A stretch of DNA of 64,000 nt from Prolixibacteraceae bacterium (GTDB lineage: Bacteria; Bacteroidota; Bacteroidia; Bacteroidales; Prolixibacteraceae): contig JAIOZY010000021.1 in NCBI GenBank assembly GCA_021740385.1, positions 1-64,000 of the forward strand. The letters run 5' to 3'. Below the pieces are notes generated by a model. It ran no database searches. It was not told the origin of the DNA and saw only the letters and a program-made list of their open reading frames with translations. Position 1 is the first letter of the stretch. The number at the start of each line of letters is the position of its first letter. Of this stretch, positions 8,101 to 15,735 are shown in pieces. A program made the position numbers and the translations under genes.

Positions 8101-10268
8101 AGGTTTCTTTCGTAATTTTCGATATACGATCCATACGAACTGTTTTCGTAAGGGACAATGCCGTTATCGGCCGCATTCGACAAGTCGTTTTCAAAATGCA
8201 TGAGCAACACGGTATTTTCATCAACCGCGTTTGCCCCTCCCCCGGGTTTTTCAGCAACAACTTCAACCGGTTCTGAATTGAACGAAACCGTTTCGTTATT
8301 TAAATCAACCGCCCGCAATACAACCTGTCCGGTTATCGTTTCAGGAATTGTAAAACCTGCCTGGCCAGTTTCGGCATTAACCGAATCGATCAAAAGGTTC
8401 CAGCTCGTCATATCGGTTGAATATTCTAATTTAAATGCCTGAATACCTTCCGACTGCCAATAAAGTGGTTGTTCTATTCCTGACTGGATTACATTACCGG
8501 CACCCGGGTATTCAAATTCAACGATTTGCCGGTCGAATACATTGAACGTTTCACAACGTCGATAGACATTTCCGTCTTCAGTATCACTTATCCTGACTTT
8601 ATACTCTTCTGAAGAAATATCAGGAATTGTCCATAAATAACTTCCTGTTGCAGCATCGACATTTTCGGCCAAGGTTTGCCAGTTTTTCCCTGCATCGGTC
8701 GAGTATTCAAGCAATACCGTGCTAATGTTCCCGCTTTCCCAGGATATTTCAATTTCCGTTTGTTTTTGAAAGTATTCATTTCCTTTGGGATAATCGAGCG
8801 TGAGGGTTTTACCATGCCAATCGGGTTCGGCTCCAATCATAATTGTTTGAAAGTTTCCATATGGAAAAGAATCGATATCTACCCAAAAGTCAACTTCGCC
8901 AAATGATTCGTCCGAATGAAATTTACCTTCCAGACTATATCCATCAACAATATAATAATGGCCGGCTGCGCCACCTTCGTCGAAAATTTCTTCAAGGCCT
9001 GCTGCCATAATCGGCCTGCCTTGGCTAAGTTCGTTTTTAAATATTTTAATCCATTCTTCTTTTGTGAACTGATGCCTGAAATAGAGTTTCATTCCTTCCT
9101 TATAATGAAAATAGTCGGTGAGAAGTTGAGGCATGGAGTTCATGTTATCATAATATATACGGGTTGCAGCACTTACCTGCTGGGCGAAAATTGCAGATGC
9201 TGCATATTCTTCTTCGGTGGGATTGGGGCCAAATTTGTCTGGCATTAAGTCAAAAAGATATTCTGTGTTATCAAAGTCCGCCTGCCAATGTACAGATCCA
9301 AACCAATAATCGATATTTCCTGAAGGAAATCGTGGATGCTCCCAAAAGTGTAGCAAACGAATCATAATGGTCATTCCGCAACTGTTACCTTTATATCTTT
9401 CGCCAGTTATGGTATCTATTGGAAAATATTTAGTAATCGGGGGGTAATAAGTTGTCCACCTATCACGAAGCATTGGAGGGACAGAATCTTTGAAATCTTC
9501 GGTATTTATCGTCGATATAATATCATCTCTATATTTCCGTGCTTTTTTACTTATTCTGAATTCATCAATCCAACCATCAAAATATGAATTATCACTTTTG
9601 CCAAATCCGATTAATAGTTTTTCATTGCTGTTAAAGGGTGGTGTAGGTGCAAATCCGGTAGTTGCAAAAACTTCTTTGTAGTTTTCATCCCTAATTAATA
9701 AATCCATATACATCCAGTATTCCGGTTCGGTTTGGGGCTTGAATGTTAAAGAGATATGATACCAACTACCATCACTGATAACCCCAGGATAAGTATCTAC
9801 TTTAATATTTCGAGAATATTCATCATTTACACAATTTAAATTAGCCCAAAACGTATTTTCCGATGAACCCAATCCAGAGTCATAATCAGCAGGCCAGTTC
9901 TCGCCCTTCTTGAATAAAGTGGGGATGTAGGTATGGTCATTCCCCCACGAGTTGATTTTAAACCAACACTCGATGGAGAATTCTTCGGTGAAGTTCAGCT
10001 CATCGTAAAAGGGGACTTCAATCCAGCTTTGTTTGTCGGGAGTTGAATTATCAAGTCGCAAACATTGGCCATGAACACCGTCTTCATAAGAAATTCCCGA
10101 GCCGTGTTCAATGCCATCACTTCCGACATTGGCCGAGTTTGTTGCATTGCCATCGAAGTGCATCAGAAGTACCGTGTTTTCATCCGGAATGTACGGCCCG
10201 CCGGTTTCCTGCGAAAAAGATATGATCCCAATAAAAAGCAAGGAAAGGAAAAGAAAAATTGATTTCAT
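5160..10268 (-). CDS. giant secreted protein: C39-like peptidase plus gluzincin metallopeptidase, T9SS tail
   Basis: A 1702-residue secreted protein. I start it at ATG 10268 because the next residues form a signal peptide (MKSIFLFLSLLFIGIISFSQ). Domains in order: a LamG/concanavalin-like lectin (~30-260); a C39-like cysteine peptidase with Cys297 in GNSCGM and His437 in AAGHYYIVDGY; Ig/Fn3-like strands (~480-690); a second LamG (~700-870); an Fn3-like module (~890-985, beginning TSATLNGDVSSDGG); a jelly-roll/MAM-like segment (~1000-1170); a metallopeptidase region with HEFGH at 1489-1493 and a possible third zinc ligand in FYHEGMANF; and a T9SS C-terminal sorting domain over the last ~70 residues. 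Two unrelated peptidase centres on one chain is unusual. It is expected at the cell surface or outside the cell. Substrate unknown. Confidence 0.8.
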   Translation of the reverse strand: MKSIFLFLSLLFIGIISFSQETGGPYIPDENTVLLMHFDGNATNSANVGSDGIEHGSGISYEDGVHGQCLRLDNSTPDKQSWIEVPFYDELNFTEEFSIECWFKINSWGNDHTYIPTLFKKGENWPADYDSGLGSSENTFWANLNCVNDEYSRNIKVDTYPGVISDGSWYHISLTFKPQTEPEYWMYMDLLIRDENYKEVFATTGFAPTPPFNSNEKLLIGFGKSDNSYFDGWIDEFRISKKARKYRDDIISTINTEDFKDSVPPMLRDRWTTYYPPITKYFPIDTITGERYKGNSCGMTIMIRLLHFWEHPRFPSGNIDYWFGSVHWQADFDNTEYLFDLMPDKFGPNPTEEEYAASAIFAQQVSAATRIYYDNMNSMPQLLTDYFHYKEGMKLYFRHQFTKEEWIKIFKNELSQGRPIMAAGLEEIFDEGGAAGHYYIVDGYSLEGKFHSDESFGEVDFWVDIDSFPYGNFQTIMIGAEPDWHGKTLTLDYPKGNEYFQKQTEIEISWESGNISTVLLEYSTDAGKNWQTLAENVDAATGSYLWTIPDISSEEYKVRISDTEDGNVYRRCETFNVFDRQIVEFEYPGAGNVIQSGIEQPLYWQSEGIQAFKLEYSTDMTSWNLLIDSVNAETGQAGFTIPETITGQVVLRAVDLNNETVSFNSEPVEVVAEKPGGGANAVDENTVLLMHFENDLSNAADNGIVPYENSSYGSYIENYERNLGKAFRVDNSEGSDSHCIIVENSDEFALGNNWTIETWVNIASYGSDNTEYPFILDKRGAFGFGLDHNGNGFSGYAVFSDNSEAHFFQGQPLETNSWYHISMASNATEGKVFFKVHDDEWNLMYSDEQDLPAGTNGELKTSENDLFIGGVEGGSNIQFDGWYDELHITKSVEVPDYDLPVVESFDATNISSTSATLNGDVSSDGGTTITQRGFYWSATNTSPNASDDVETVPGTTGEFSFDLAGLNHETIYHYRAFATNSEGTAVGDVKAFTTAEEGIVFLDLPFEDDFEEEISVDATFTNWTTENIEGWNYWHIIPGGGADGGQCMRFEKTGINQEDWLITLPIDCSEAEQLQISFNELHNGYGTKPVLLYTTSYNGDASQSVWTEIDYALGSGMDQWNSIDDLVVESPGELVYFAFKYESVSSSELYIVLDNFRVEAYDPIPEFQLAGSSAHFNYYTNMPESLNFYLDIQDGLEAEFVKLNSHWNRPGQDKVFEDDAKINVYFSYKENVEGLQGYVDIRICGFYMADGSAIFLTPLLTDEQVAYYNDLAGEAVHTFAKMALRRRMARDVGGVTPLPGYFGEGFGLYENGYRPNRDSIIAFLDAHPGELDHEDISTISDIFYSAKKDIVVSYVEGQILLPLGHRGCWPDYSSYPPIWNNYLHYFYTTNDTERIEFKGQSENFDVYCSSRDVEYVDSMLVWLERTLDFYKTNYEMEINNRFNMVVLYDEQTGMDLTGYDEFNGGAGSLNISPDNNPEGIEGYPWLLAHEFGHVFNDYMYYDFPFGFYHEGMANFSGYKQYGVDWMESKWQIDYVFSYYQKIYSRYPTLDEFENDPDLMIDPYFFGLQFIRYLESFSTLIEIRDFFNAGLDFSVFGKTRDEIHQGYINYLLALNGSGVNVIENQPYALSVNPYNDKIEIEQLNGSERIISVMLFDVKGRKIYSKKITGKSAFEIELSGYPANNIFLLKIYTTKKVYVEKIFL

Positions 10269-10392
10269 GTTTATTATGCTTAAACCCTTTCGAAAAATAG
10301 GAAAATAAATTCGAAAGATCAAAGGCGTGTTTTAAATTATACTTCATGAGAAACGATTCTGCAAATCTACCAATGACAGAATTTTTAAATTC

Positions 10393-10443
10393 AGTGTCAT
10401 CTCGACGTTAGGAGAGATCCTTCACTTCGTTCAGGATGACACT
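10393..10443. repeat. REP-like hairpin (GTCATC...GATGAC)
   Basis: Arms AGTGTCATC (10393-10401) and GATGACACT (10435-10443) enclose GAGATCCTTCACTTCG, a sequence I recognise as a dispersed intergenic repeat in many bacterial genomes. Its spurious translation gives the familiar CHPERSEGS peptide. It lies in the 525-bp gap between the giant gene and the toxin-antitoxin genes. Confidence 0.7.
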
Positions 10444-10489
10444 CTTTTCTTACAACTGTCATCTCCGCATTGTGCCCCCCATCATGGCG

Positions 10490-10504
10490 CGAGTTTGCAA
10501 CTCG
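10490..10504. repeat. short hairpin CGAGTT-AACTCG
   Basis: Arms CGAGTT (10490-10495) and AACTCG (10499-10504), loop TGC, within the phrase GCGCGAGTTTGCAACTCGTGC. It resembles another dispersed palindromic element. It forms a repeat-rich patch with the neighbouring 10393-10443 element; no gene was seen in 10269-10793. Confidence 0.5.
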
Positions 10505-10650
10505 TGCCTTAAAAAAGACTTGTTGGAAAAAAGACTTGAAAAATGATTGTGAAAGAAGAATTAAAAAAACCCCGCCGTTGCCACATGATTGTACATAGAA
10601 TCCGCAGGCAGCATGGGGAACTAAGGTTATTGGCATTAGAAGTTCAGTGA

Positions 10651-10718
10651 CTCTGCTAACCGGAATTTGTCCGCTACCCACTTTGCTCAAGCTAAACGGG
10701 AGACTAATTTAAAAGTTC
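10651..10718. repeat. left direct repeat flanking toxin-antitoxin pair
   Basis: CTCTGCTAACCGGAA at 10651, continuing with about 25 of 30 matches, and CTAATTTAAAAGTTC at 10704-10718 recur at 11355-11399 on the other side of the toxin-antitoxin genes. This copy has 23 extra bases between the two blocks. Confidence 0.65.
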
Positions 10719-10793
10719 GAAAAGTTCTGCCCGTTTGCCCTAACCAAAGTGAATATTAATCGTTAATTTTGTTGGAGATAAAAAGCCGAAGTT

Positions 10794-11045
10794 ATGAATG
10801 TAATTGAAAAAAGAGACTTTATACACAATTACTTGCACCGTGCCAATGAAGATTTTATAAATGAGGTGTACAAAAAAATGCTATCTGTATTAAAAGAGGA
10901 CAACCCTGTTGTTGGCTATGGAGAAAACGATGAACCGATTAATAAGAGCCAGTTTATTGCAGACATAAAAGAAGCAGAAGCGCAAATAGAACGAGGAGAA
11001 TACCTTACTATTGATGAATTGGAAAAAGAATCCGGGCAATGGTAA
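10794..11045 (+). CDS. type II antitoxin
   Basis: An 83-residue acidic protein. The N-terminal half is helical, and the C-terminal part (FIADIKEAEAQIERGEYLTIDELEKE) matches the short antitoxins that precede RelE/ParE toxins in Bacteroidota: the ERGEYLTIDEL stretch is a typical toxin-binding segment. There is no clear ribbon-helix-helix or helix-turn-helix motif. Its TAA overlaps the ATG of the toxin (TAATGA), so the two are coupled. It probably also represses its own promoter, as such antitoxins usually do. Confidence 0.75.
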   Translation: MNVIEKRDFIHNYLHRANEDFINEVYKKMLSVLKEDNPVVGYGENDEPINKSQFIADIKEAEAQIERGEYLTIDELEKESGQW

Positions 11046-11353
11046 TGAAAAAATCAAGAGTAATTATTGCACATAAAGCCCGTGCATCTCTTAGAGGATA
11101 TGTCCAATACTTAAAAAGGGAAGTGTCAGAAGAAACCGCAGAACATGTCAGGATTGGGATTTTGGATAAATGTAAATCGCTGAAAGATTTTTCAGGTTAT
11201 TCAAAAGAACGTTATCTGGAGGATGAACCGGGGGTTTACCGTTCTGCTACAAAATGGGATTATAACATAATTTATACTGTTGTGAAAAATGAAGTCAGGG
11301 TATTGAATATTATCCACACAAGCAGGCATCCGTCAAAGAGGAAAGACATTTAA
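11039..11353 (+). CDS. RelE/ParE-family toxin
   Basis: A 104-residue basic protein of the RelE/ParE superfamily: an N-terminal strand (VIIAHKARASLRGYVQYLKR) with helix pair, then the sheet YRSATKWDYNIIYTVVKNEVRVLNI and the end HTSRHPSKR. ParE-like toxins inhibit gyrase and RelE-like toxins cleave mRNA on the ribosome; the sequence alone does not separate these. Translation may start at ATG 11039 or at ATG 11045, the latter giving MKKSRV and a one-base overlap with the antitoxin stop. Confidence 0.8.
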   Translation: MVMKKSRVIIAHKARASLRGYVQYLKREVSEETAEHVRIGILDKCKSLKDFSGYSKERYLEDEPGVYRSATKWDYNIIYTVVKNEVRVLNIIHTSRHPSKRKDI

Positions 11354-11354
11354 T

Positions 11355-11399
11355 CTCTGCTAACCGGAACTTGCCCATTACCCCCTAATTTAAAAGTTC
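11355..11399. repeat. right direct repeat flanking toxin-antitoxin pair
   Basis: Second copy of the repeat described at 10651-10718: CTCTGCTAACCGGAA at 11355 and CTAATTTAAAAGTTC at 11385-11399, starting 2 bp after the toxin stop codon. Confidence 0.65.
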
Positions 11400-11433
11400 C
11401 ACACCGCTCCCTCCGCACGATTGTATCGTCTGG

Positions 11434-11450
11434 TTTAGCCACAGGCTAAA
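11434..11450. repeat. TTTAGCC-GGCTAAA hairpin
   Basis: A 7-bp perfect stem (11434-11440 and 11444-11450) with loop ACA, followed by a run of A. It may be a dispersed palindromic element or a terminator for the toxin-antitoxin transcript. It lies in the gap 11354-11616. Confidence 0.45.
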
Positions 11451-11562
11451 AAAAAAACCGACAAACCACGCGAAAGTTTGACTACGTCGATTTTCAATTC
11501 GCACGGCAGCAACGGAAGTTGAAACTTATCACAAAACCAATTCCAGCGAACAAAAATTTTTA

Positions 11563-11606
11563 TTTACTCAAACAATTGAGTAAATTTACTCAGTTAATTG
11601 AGTAAA
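11563..11606. promoter_or_regulatory. two tandem palindromes, likely operator
   Basis: Two adjoining inverted repeats with the same half-sites. TTTACTCAA (11563-11571) pairs with TTGAGTAAA (11576-11584), and TTTACTCA (11585-11592) pairs with TGAGTAAA (11599-11606). They end 10 bp before the ATG of the DUF4143 ATPase. The position and symmetry suggest a protein-binding site controlling that gene; the regulator is unknown. Confidence 0.6.
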
Positions 11607-11616
11607 TTGTAAAATC

Positions 11617-12801
11617 ATGATAAAACGATCACTATATCTGCTGTTTAAGAAAAGGATTTTAGCGGAAAGAATGTTCCTGCAAATATTATCCGGTCCACGC
11701 CAGGTAGGTAAAACAACCCTAATCAGGCAAATCCTCGACGAAATTGATACCCCTTCGTTATATGTTACATCGGATGCAATTCCCGGAGATTCACAATACT
11801 GGATTAGCCAGCAATGGGAAACTGCGAGAATCAGATTAAAACAAAATCCCAAAAAAGAGCTGATCCTTGTATTCGATGAAATTCAAAAAATAACGAACTG
11901 GAGTGAAACTGTAAAAAAAGAATGGGACCGCGACACTATTGAAAAAACCAATATCAAGGTTGTACTATTGGGCTCCTCACAACTTCAAATGCAACAAGGA
12001 TTGACTGAATCGCTAACTGGCAGATTCGAAACGTTCTATTTACCCCATTGGTCTTACGTTGAAATGAACAAAGCATTTGGCATAAATCACCAACAATTTG
12101 TATGGTTTGGCGGATATCCCGGAATGGCATCATTAATTAATGACGAAAAAAGGTGGAAAGATTACATGATCAATTCAATCATAGAAACAACCATCTCAAA
12201 AGATATCCTCATGATGAACAGAATTGACAAACCTGCTTTGCTCCGCCGCTTGTTCGAGTTAGGATGCTTGTATTCCGGACAGATATTGTCACTTTCAAAA
12301 ATTGTCGGGCAGCTTCAGGATGCCGGAAATACAACGACATTATCTAACTACATTCGATTACTTGATGGTGCAGGAATGTTGTCGGGCCTTGAAAAAACAT
12401 ACATTGAGAAAGTGAGGACACGTGCTTCAAGCCCAAAATTTCAGGTTCAGAATAATGGTTTAATGAACGCTTTAAGAAATGAAACCTTTGAAACAGCACA
12501 AAACCAAACTGAAGTATGGGGGCGGATTATTGAATCGGCCATAGGAGCTCACTTGTTGAATTTTTCCAAACAAGAAGGTTTCGCACTGGAATACTGGCGG
12601 CATAAAAACAACGAAATCGATTTTGTAATACGCAAGAACAACAAAATAATCGGGATTGAAGTAAAAAGCAATGCCAATTATAAAACATCAGGGATGAAGG
12701 AATTTGAAAAGGTTTTTAAACCGGATAAAATCATGCTTGTTGGCATGAGCGGCTTACCCTGGCAGGAATTTTTGGAAATAAACCCGGTTGAGTTGTTATA
12801 A
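11617..12801 (+). CDS. AAA-type ATPase with DUF4143 domain
   Basis: A 394-residue protein of the widespread AAA_14/DUF4143 group. Walker A is GPRQVGKTT at residues 26-34, Walker B LILVFDEIQK near residue 87, and sensor-1-like VVLLGSSQ near 127. The C-terminal DUF4143 part (~210-394) contains EIDFVIRKNNKIIGIEVKS, which resembles a PD-(D/E)xK nuclease core (D, then ExK). Members occur in large numbers in accessory regions and have no established role; toxin-like or mobile-element-associated functions have been suggested. It sits between two toxin-antitoxin pairs and is preceded by two palindromes at 11563-11606. Confidence 0.8.
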   Translation: MIKRSLYLLFKKRILAERMFLQILSGPRQVGKTTLIRQILDEIDTPSLYVTSDAIPGDSQYWISQQWETARIRLKQNPKKELILVFDEIQKITNWSETVKKEWDRDTIEKTNIKVVLLGSSQLQMQQGLTESLTGRFETFYLPHWSYVEMNKAFGINHQQFVWFGGYPGMASLINDEKRWKDYMINSIIETTISKDILMMNRIDKPALLRRLFELGCLYSGQILSLSKIVGQLQDAGNTTTLSNYIRLLDGAGMLSGLEKTYIEKVRTRASSPKFQVQNNGLMNALRNETFETAQNQTEVWGRIIESAIGAHLLNFSKQEGFALEYWRHKNNEIDFVIRKNNKIIGIEVKSNANYKTSGMKEFEKVFKPDKIMLVGMSGLPWQEFLEINPVELL

Positions 12802-12836
12802 TCTTTATTTTTGTATTATAACAGCACAAAAGAATT

Positions 12837-13073
12837 ATGGATGTAATTGAATTAAGGACAGATTTGCACAACATGATTGATAAGATTACGGACAGAAATG
12901 TTTTACATGCAGTAAAAACATTGTTGGCAGGAAAGTCTGTTTCTCAACCCGATTGGTGGAATACGATAAGTGAAGAAGAACGGGAAGGGATAGAACAAGG
13001 ACTGGCAGAAGCTGAAAGAGGAGAAGTTTCCCCACATGAGGAAGTAATGGCAAAGTATAAAAAATGGGTTTAA
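12837..13073 (+). CDS. type II antitoxin of broken pair
   Basis: A 78-residue antitoxin-like protein: N-terminal helix MDVIELRTDLHNMIDKI, then ISEEEREGIEQGLAEAERGEV, which is the conserved toxin-binding helix of Bacteroidota RelE/ParE antitoxins. The ORF is intact. Its stop overlaps the ATG (13064) of the toxin gene that follows, which is frameshifted. If the toxin is truly dead, this antitoxin is an orphan that could still neutralise related toxins. Confidence 0.7.
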   Translation: MDVIELRTDLHNMIDKITDRNVLHAVKTLLAGKSVSQPDWWNTISEEEREGIEQGLAEAERGEVSPHEEVMAKYKKWV

Positions 13074-13358
13074 AAATCCTCTGGTCAAAACAGGCTGAAA
13101 AAGGTTACGACAACATCGTAAAGCACCTTGAAAAAGAATGGACAGACAGGGAAGTGAATAAGTTTATTAGGGATAACAAACCATTTTTTTGAATTACTGA
13201 AACAAAACCCATATATGCTGGAACAAAGTCATTGCCATAAATATCTACACCGTGGCCCTATTAATAGCTTGACAATATTAACATATCGCTACAAACCAAG
13301 AAAAGAAGAGATCATTCTTGTTAATATCCGGAGCACCAGAAAAAAACCTTTAAAGTAA
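13064..13358 (+). pseudogene. RelE/ParE toxin, frameshifted in T7 run
   Basis: The frame from ATG 13064 reads MGLKILWSKQAEKGYDNIVKHL... and stops after NKPFF at the T-run near 13184-13190. Dropping one T restores a frame ELLKQNPYMLEQSHCHKYLH...EEIILVNIRSTRKKPLK ending at TAA 13356-13358. The joined product of about 97 residues has RelE/ParE shape (a helix pair then strands, ending in IRSTRKKP). The span is 3n+1, consistent with a one-base insertion. It is either a pseudogene, a sequencing error in a homopolymer, or a phase-variable toxin. Confidence 0.75.
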
Positions 13359-13383
13359 ATCCGGTAAATTTGTTTTAAGGTAT

Positions 13384-13525
13384 TTACCTCACCCACACAC
13401 TCTTGATATTGCAAAACTCTTTAATGCCGTAGTGTGAAAGTTCCTGGCCGTTACCTTAATTTTTGATGCCCCCAAATGGCAGGCGGGGATCGGATTTGAC
13501 CAGCCCATTGATGATATAATCCTTG
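13384..13525 (-). pseudogene. relic of aldehyde dehydrogenase 3' end
   Basis: On the minus strand this encodes INGLVKSDPRLPFGGIKN, a stop (TAA, 13456-13458), then GNGQELSHYGIKEFCNIKS followed by VWVR and a natural stop at 13384-13386. It closely copies the last ~45 codons of the intact aldehyde dehydrogenase ending at 18786, where the residue at the stop is Ser. Similarity is high over about 140 bp and then ends. It adjoins the stop codon of the response regulator at 13537. Confidence 0.8.
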
Positions 13526-13536
13526 CTCTATTCTAT

Positions 13537-14292
13537 TTAACCCAACTGCTTTTTGTGTGCCATTACTATTTGAAGTACCAGTTTTCTCCTTTCCCGGGCA
13601 ATCTCCAGGGTTTCTCCATTAACTAATTTTATATGTTTATTCCCAATTGAAACAATTTTATTCATATTTACTAAAAACGACTTATGAATACGAACAAAGG
13701 AAAAATCACATAATTCTTCTTCCCAAAAACCAAGGTTCTTTGAATCTACTATCTTTTTATAATTTGAATTAGCATCGTAATAATGAAGTGTTGTATAAAC
13801 ATTATCGGCTTGCAAATACACAATGTTTTCTGAAGGAATAAACGTGGTTTCGTATTGACCTTTTAAAACAATTTGTTTGTTCTTGAAAGCATTGATCGTT
13901 TTATACAATTCATTCAACTCTTCTTTTATAGTTATCCTGTCCCTGGCTCTTTTTATTGCACTAATCAGATCATCCTTGTCGATGGGTTTGGTAACGTAAT
14001 CGATGGCATTATGCTTAAAAGCTTTTATGGCATACTGGTTATAGGAAGTCACAAAAATAATATTAAGCTGATCAAACTGCCAGGATTTTAAAAGCTCAAA
14101 GGCATCAAAATCGTCATTAAACTGGATGTCTAAAAACAATAAATGAAATTCTAATGAAGGAAGTTTTTTTAAGGCTTCTTTACCCGAATTTATTACTTCA
14201 ACGACTTCAATATCGGGAGCAAACCTTTGCAAAAGGTTTTGCAAATGGATTACAGAATACTTCTCATCCTCAACAATTACTGCTTTTAACAT
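13537..14292 (-). CDS. LytTR-family response regulator
   Basis: A 251-residue response regulator. The receiver domain (1-120) has the acidic pair E8/D9 (VEDE), phosphoacceptor Asp55 in LLFLDIQF, T82 (FVTSY) and Lys102 (TKP). The C-terminal LytTR DNA-binding domain (~150-250) contains IVYLQADNVYT and FVRIHKSFLVNMNKI, typical of the family. It is transcribed in the same direction as the sensor kinase at 15736-18681 and is most likely its partner, although a lipoprotein gene lies between them. LytTR proteins normally bind paired direct repeats upstream of their targets, but no target site is evident here. Confidence 0.88.
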   Translation of the reverse strand: MLKAVIVEDEKYSVIHLQNLLQRFAPDIEVVEVINSGKEALKKLPSLEFHLLFLDIQFNDDFDAFELLKSWQFDQLNIIFVTSYNQYAIKAFKHNAIDYVTKPIDKDDLISAIKRARDRITIKEELNELYKTINAFKNKQIVLKGQYETTFIPSENIVYLQADNVYTTLHYYDANSNYKKIVDSKNLGFWEEELCDFSFVRIHKSFLVNMNKIVSIGNKHIKLVNGETLEIARERRKLVLQIVMAHKKQLG

Positions 14293-14350
14293 TCAGACTA
14301 ATTTCTAATAACTTCAAATATACCTATTAAAAAAATTCAGGCTGAAATTA

Positions 14351-15523
14351 TTATTTAAAAACCAACCAACTCATTATCTCTTTTGAATAGGAAAACAAGG
14401 TATCAACCGTTGATTCTGCCTGAAGTCCTGAAGATTTGCACATATAGTTTTCGTTTACGCCCGACATCGAAAAATAAATGAAGTCTTTATCCTTAGAGAA
14501 CTGAATATTTGACGCTTTGCCTGATATTTGAACTACATCGACCCATTTTTCATCAACCACATTAGCGTAACTGATTCTGTACCCGCCATCGCGTAAATAT
14601 CCATAATTATTCCACGAAGATGGGTTTTTTAAATATTCATGTGCCCAAAAGGGCCTTTGTTCAATGCCCTCAGTTAATGTATTATAGATAAACATCTTGT
14701 TTTCTGTTCCATCCCAACTTTTAAAAAGCAAGTTAACCCCGTTGGCAGTCATGCCATAAATTACAACACTACGATGTCCATCAGCAATCCGGAGATATTG
14801 ATCCGTTTCAAAATCGTATCTGAAAATGAAAGTATAATCCGAATGAAATACGCCTCCATCAACTCCTGAGGCTTCGATCCTCCCGTATACATATTTCCCG
14901 TCGGAGCTTGGGAACAACCTGTTATCAAATAAACCCACCTCAGTATCACCTCCTTTTTCAGGTTGGGCTAAAGTAAACGCATGGGGTAAATCCGCAACTT
15001 TTAACTCCTCGCTTTCCGGATCAAATCTCATCAAATGGGGTGTATATTGGTCGGCATAACGCGTATCGCGGGTTGCCGAAATGTAGAAAACATAGCCGTT
15101 TTCACTCATTGTTACCGAACTGGCCTCAACGGAACCATAGTCATCCTCTTCTTCGGGAATAATATATGGAAGACTATAAACATATCCTTCATCAAAATCA
15201 TAAAATTCACCCGTCCTTGATGGCCCCTCGTTAAAATCGGAATGCAGTCCGATAACCATTTTATTATTCTTAATTACACAACAATCTTCAAGTTTATAGT
15301 CGTAGGGATAACTATCGTAAGTAGAGCCGTATTCTACATTTCCGTTCTTTTCAGACATTACCACCATGCAGGCATTGCTTCCTAATAGTTGAGTTTCCCC
15401 TGGATTGTATAGGCCAATAAACTGTGCGTTGGAAGATAAATTATTATTCGGTTCGTCGGGTTTGCATGAATACAGAAGGCTAAACGCTAAAGCAATAAAA
15501 AGGAGTTTTACAGAAGTTTTCAT
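14351..15523 (-). CDS. lipoprotein, probable beta-propeller, unknown function
   Basis: A 390-residue predicted lipoprotein: signal peptide MKTSVKLLFIALAFSLLYSC with lipobox LLYSC at residues 16-20. The rest has repeated strand-turn segments with aromatic and acidic residues (YGSTYDSYPYDYKLEDC, GKYVYGRIEASG, LRDGGYRISYANVV), compatible with a six- or seven-bladed propeller. I do not recognise the family. It lies between a sensor kinase and a LytTR response regulator in one direction, 58 bp before the regulator, so it may be a surface component of the signalling system or its regulated product. Confidence 0.6.
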   Translation of the reverse strand: MKTSVKLLFIALAFSLLYSCKPDEPNNNLSSNAQFIGLYNPGETQLLGSNACMVVMSEKNGNVEYGSTYDSYPYDYKLEDCCVIKNNKMVIGLHSDFNEGPSRTGEFYDFDEGYVYSLPYIIPEEEDDYGSVEASSVTMSENGYVFYISATRDTRYADQYTPHLMRFDPESEELKVADLPHAFTLAQPEKGGDTEVGLFDNRLFPSSDGKYVYGRIEASGVDGGVFHSDYTFIFRYDFETDQYLRIADGHRSVVIYGMTANGVNLLFKSWDGTENKMFIYNTLTEGIEQRPFWAHEYLKNPSSWNNYGYLRDGGYRISYANVVDEKWVDVVQISGKASNIQFSKDKDFIYFSMSGVNENYMCKSSGLQAESTVDTLFSYSKEIMSWLVFK

Positions 15524-15735
15524 GATATTAACTTTTCGTGAATAATAAATTCGGTTTTACCAAATTCCATATTGTTATACGTGTAAATGTATGAACAACG
15601 CTTCCTCCTGGTAAAATCATTGTGAAAGTTAAATATTAACCCTGCAATTCATACTGTAACAATAAGCAAACTTAACCACCTGTCGGTTTCAATTAACCAT
15701 CCGTTATAAAAGAGATTCTTGTAGGTTATAATTTG

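Noticed and set aside
10397-10690. 97-residue minus-strand ORF ending CHPERSEGSLLTSR
   Set aside because: It is the typical spurious translation of the dispersed GTCATC...GATGACA repeat; no domain and no start context.
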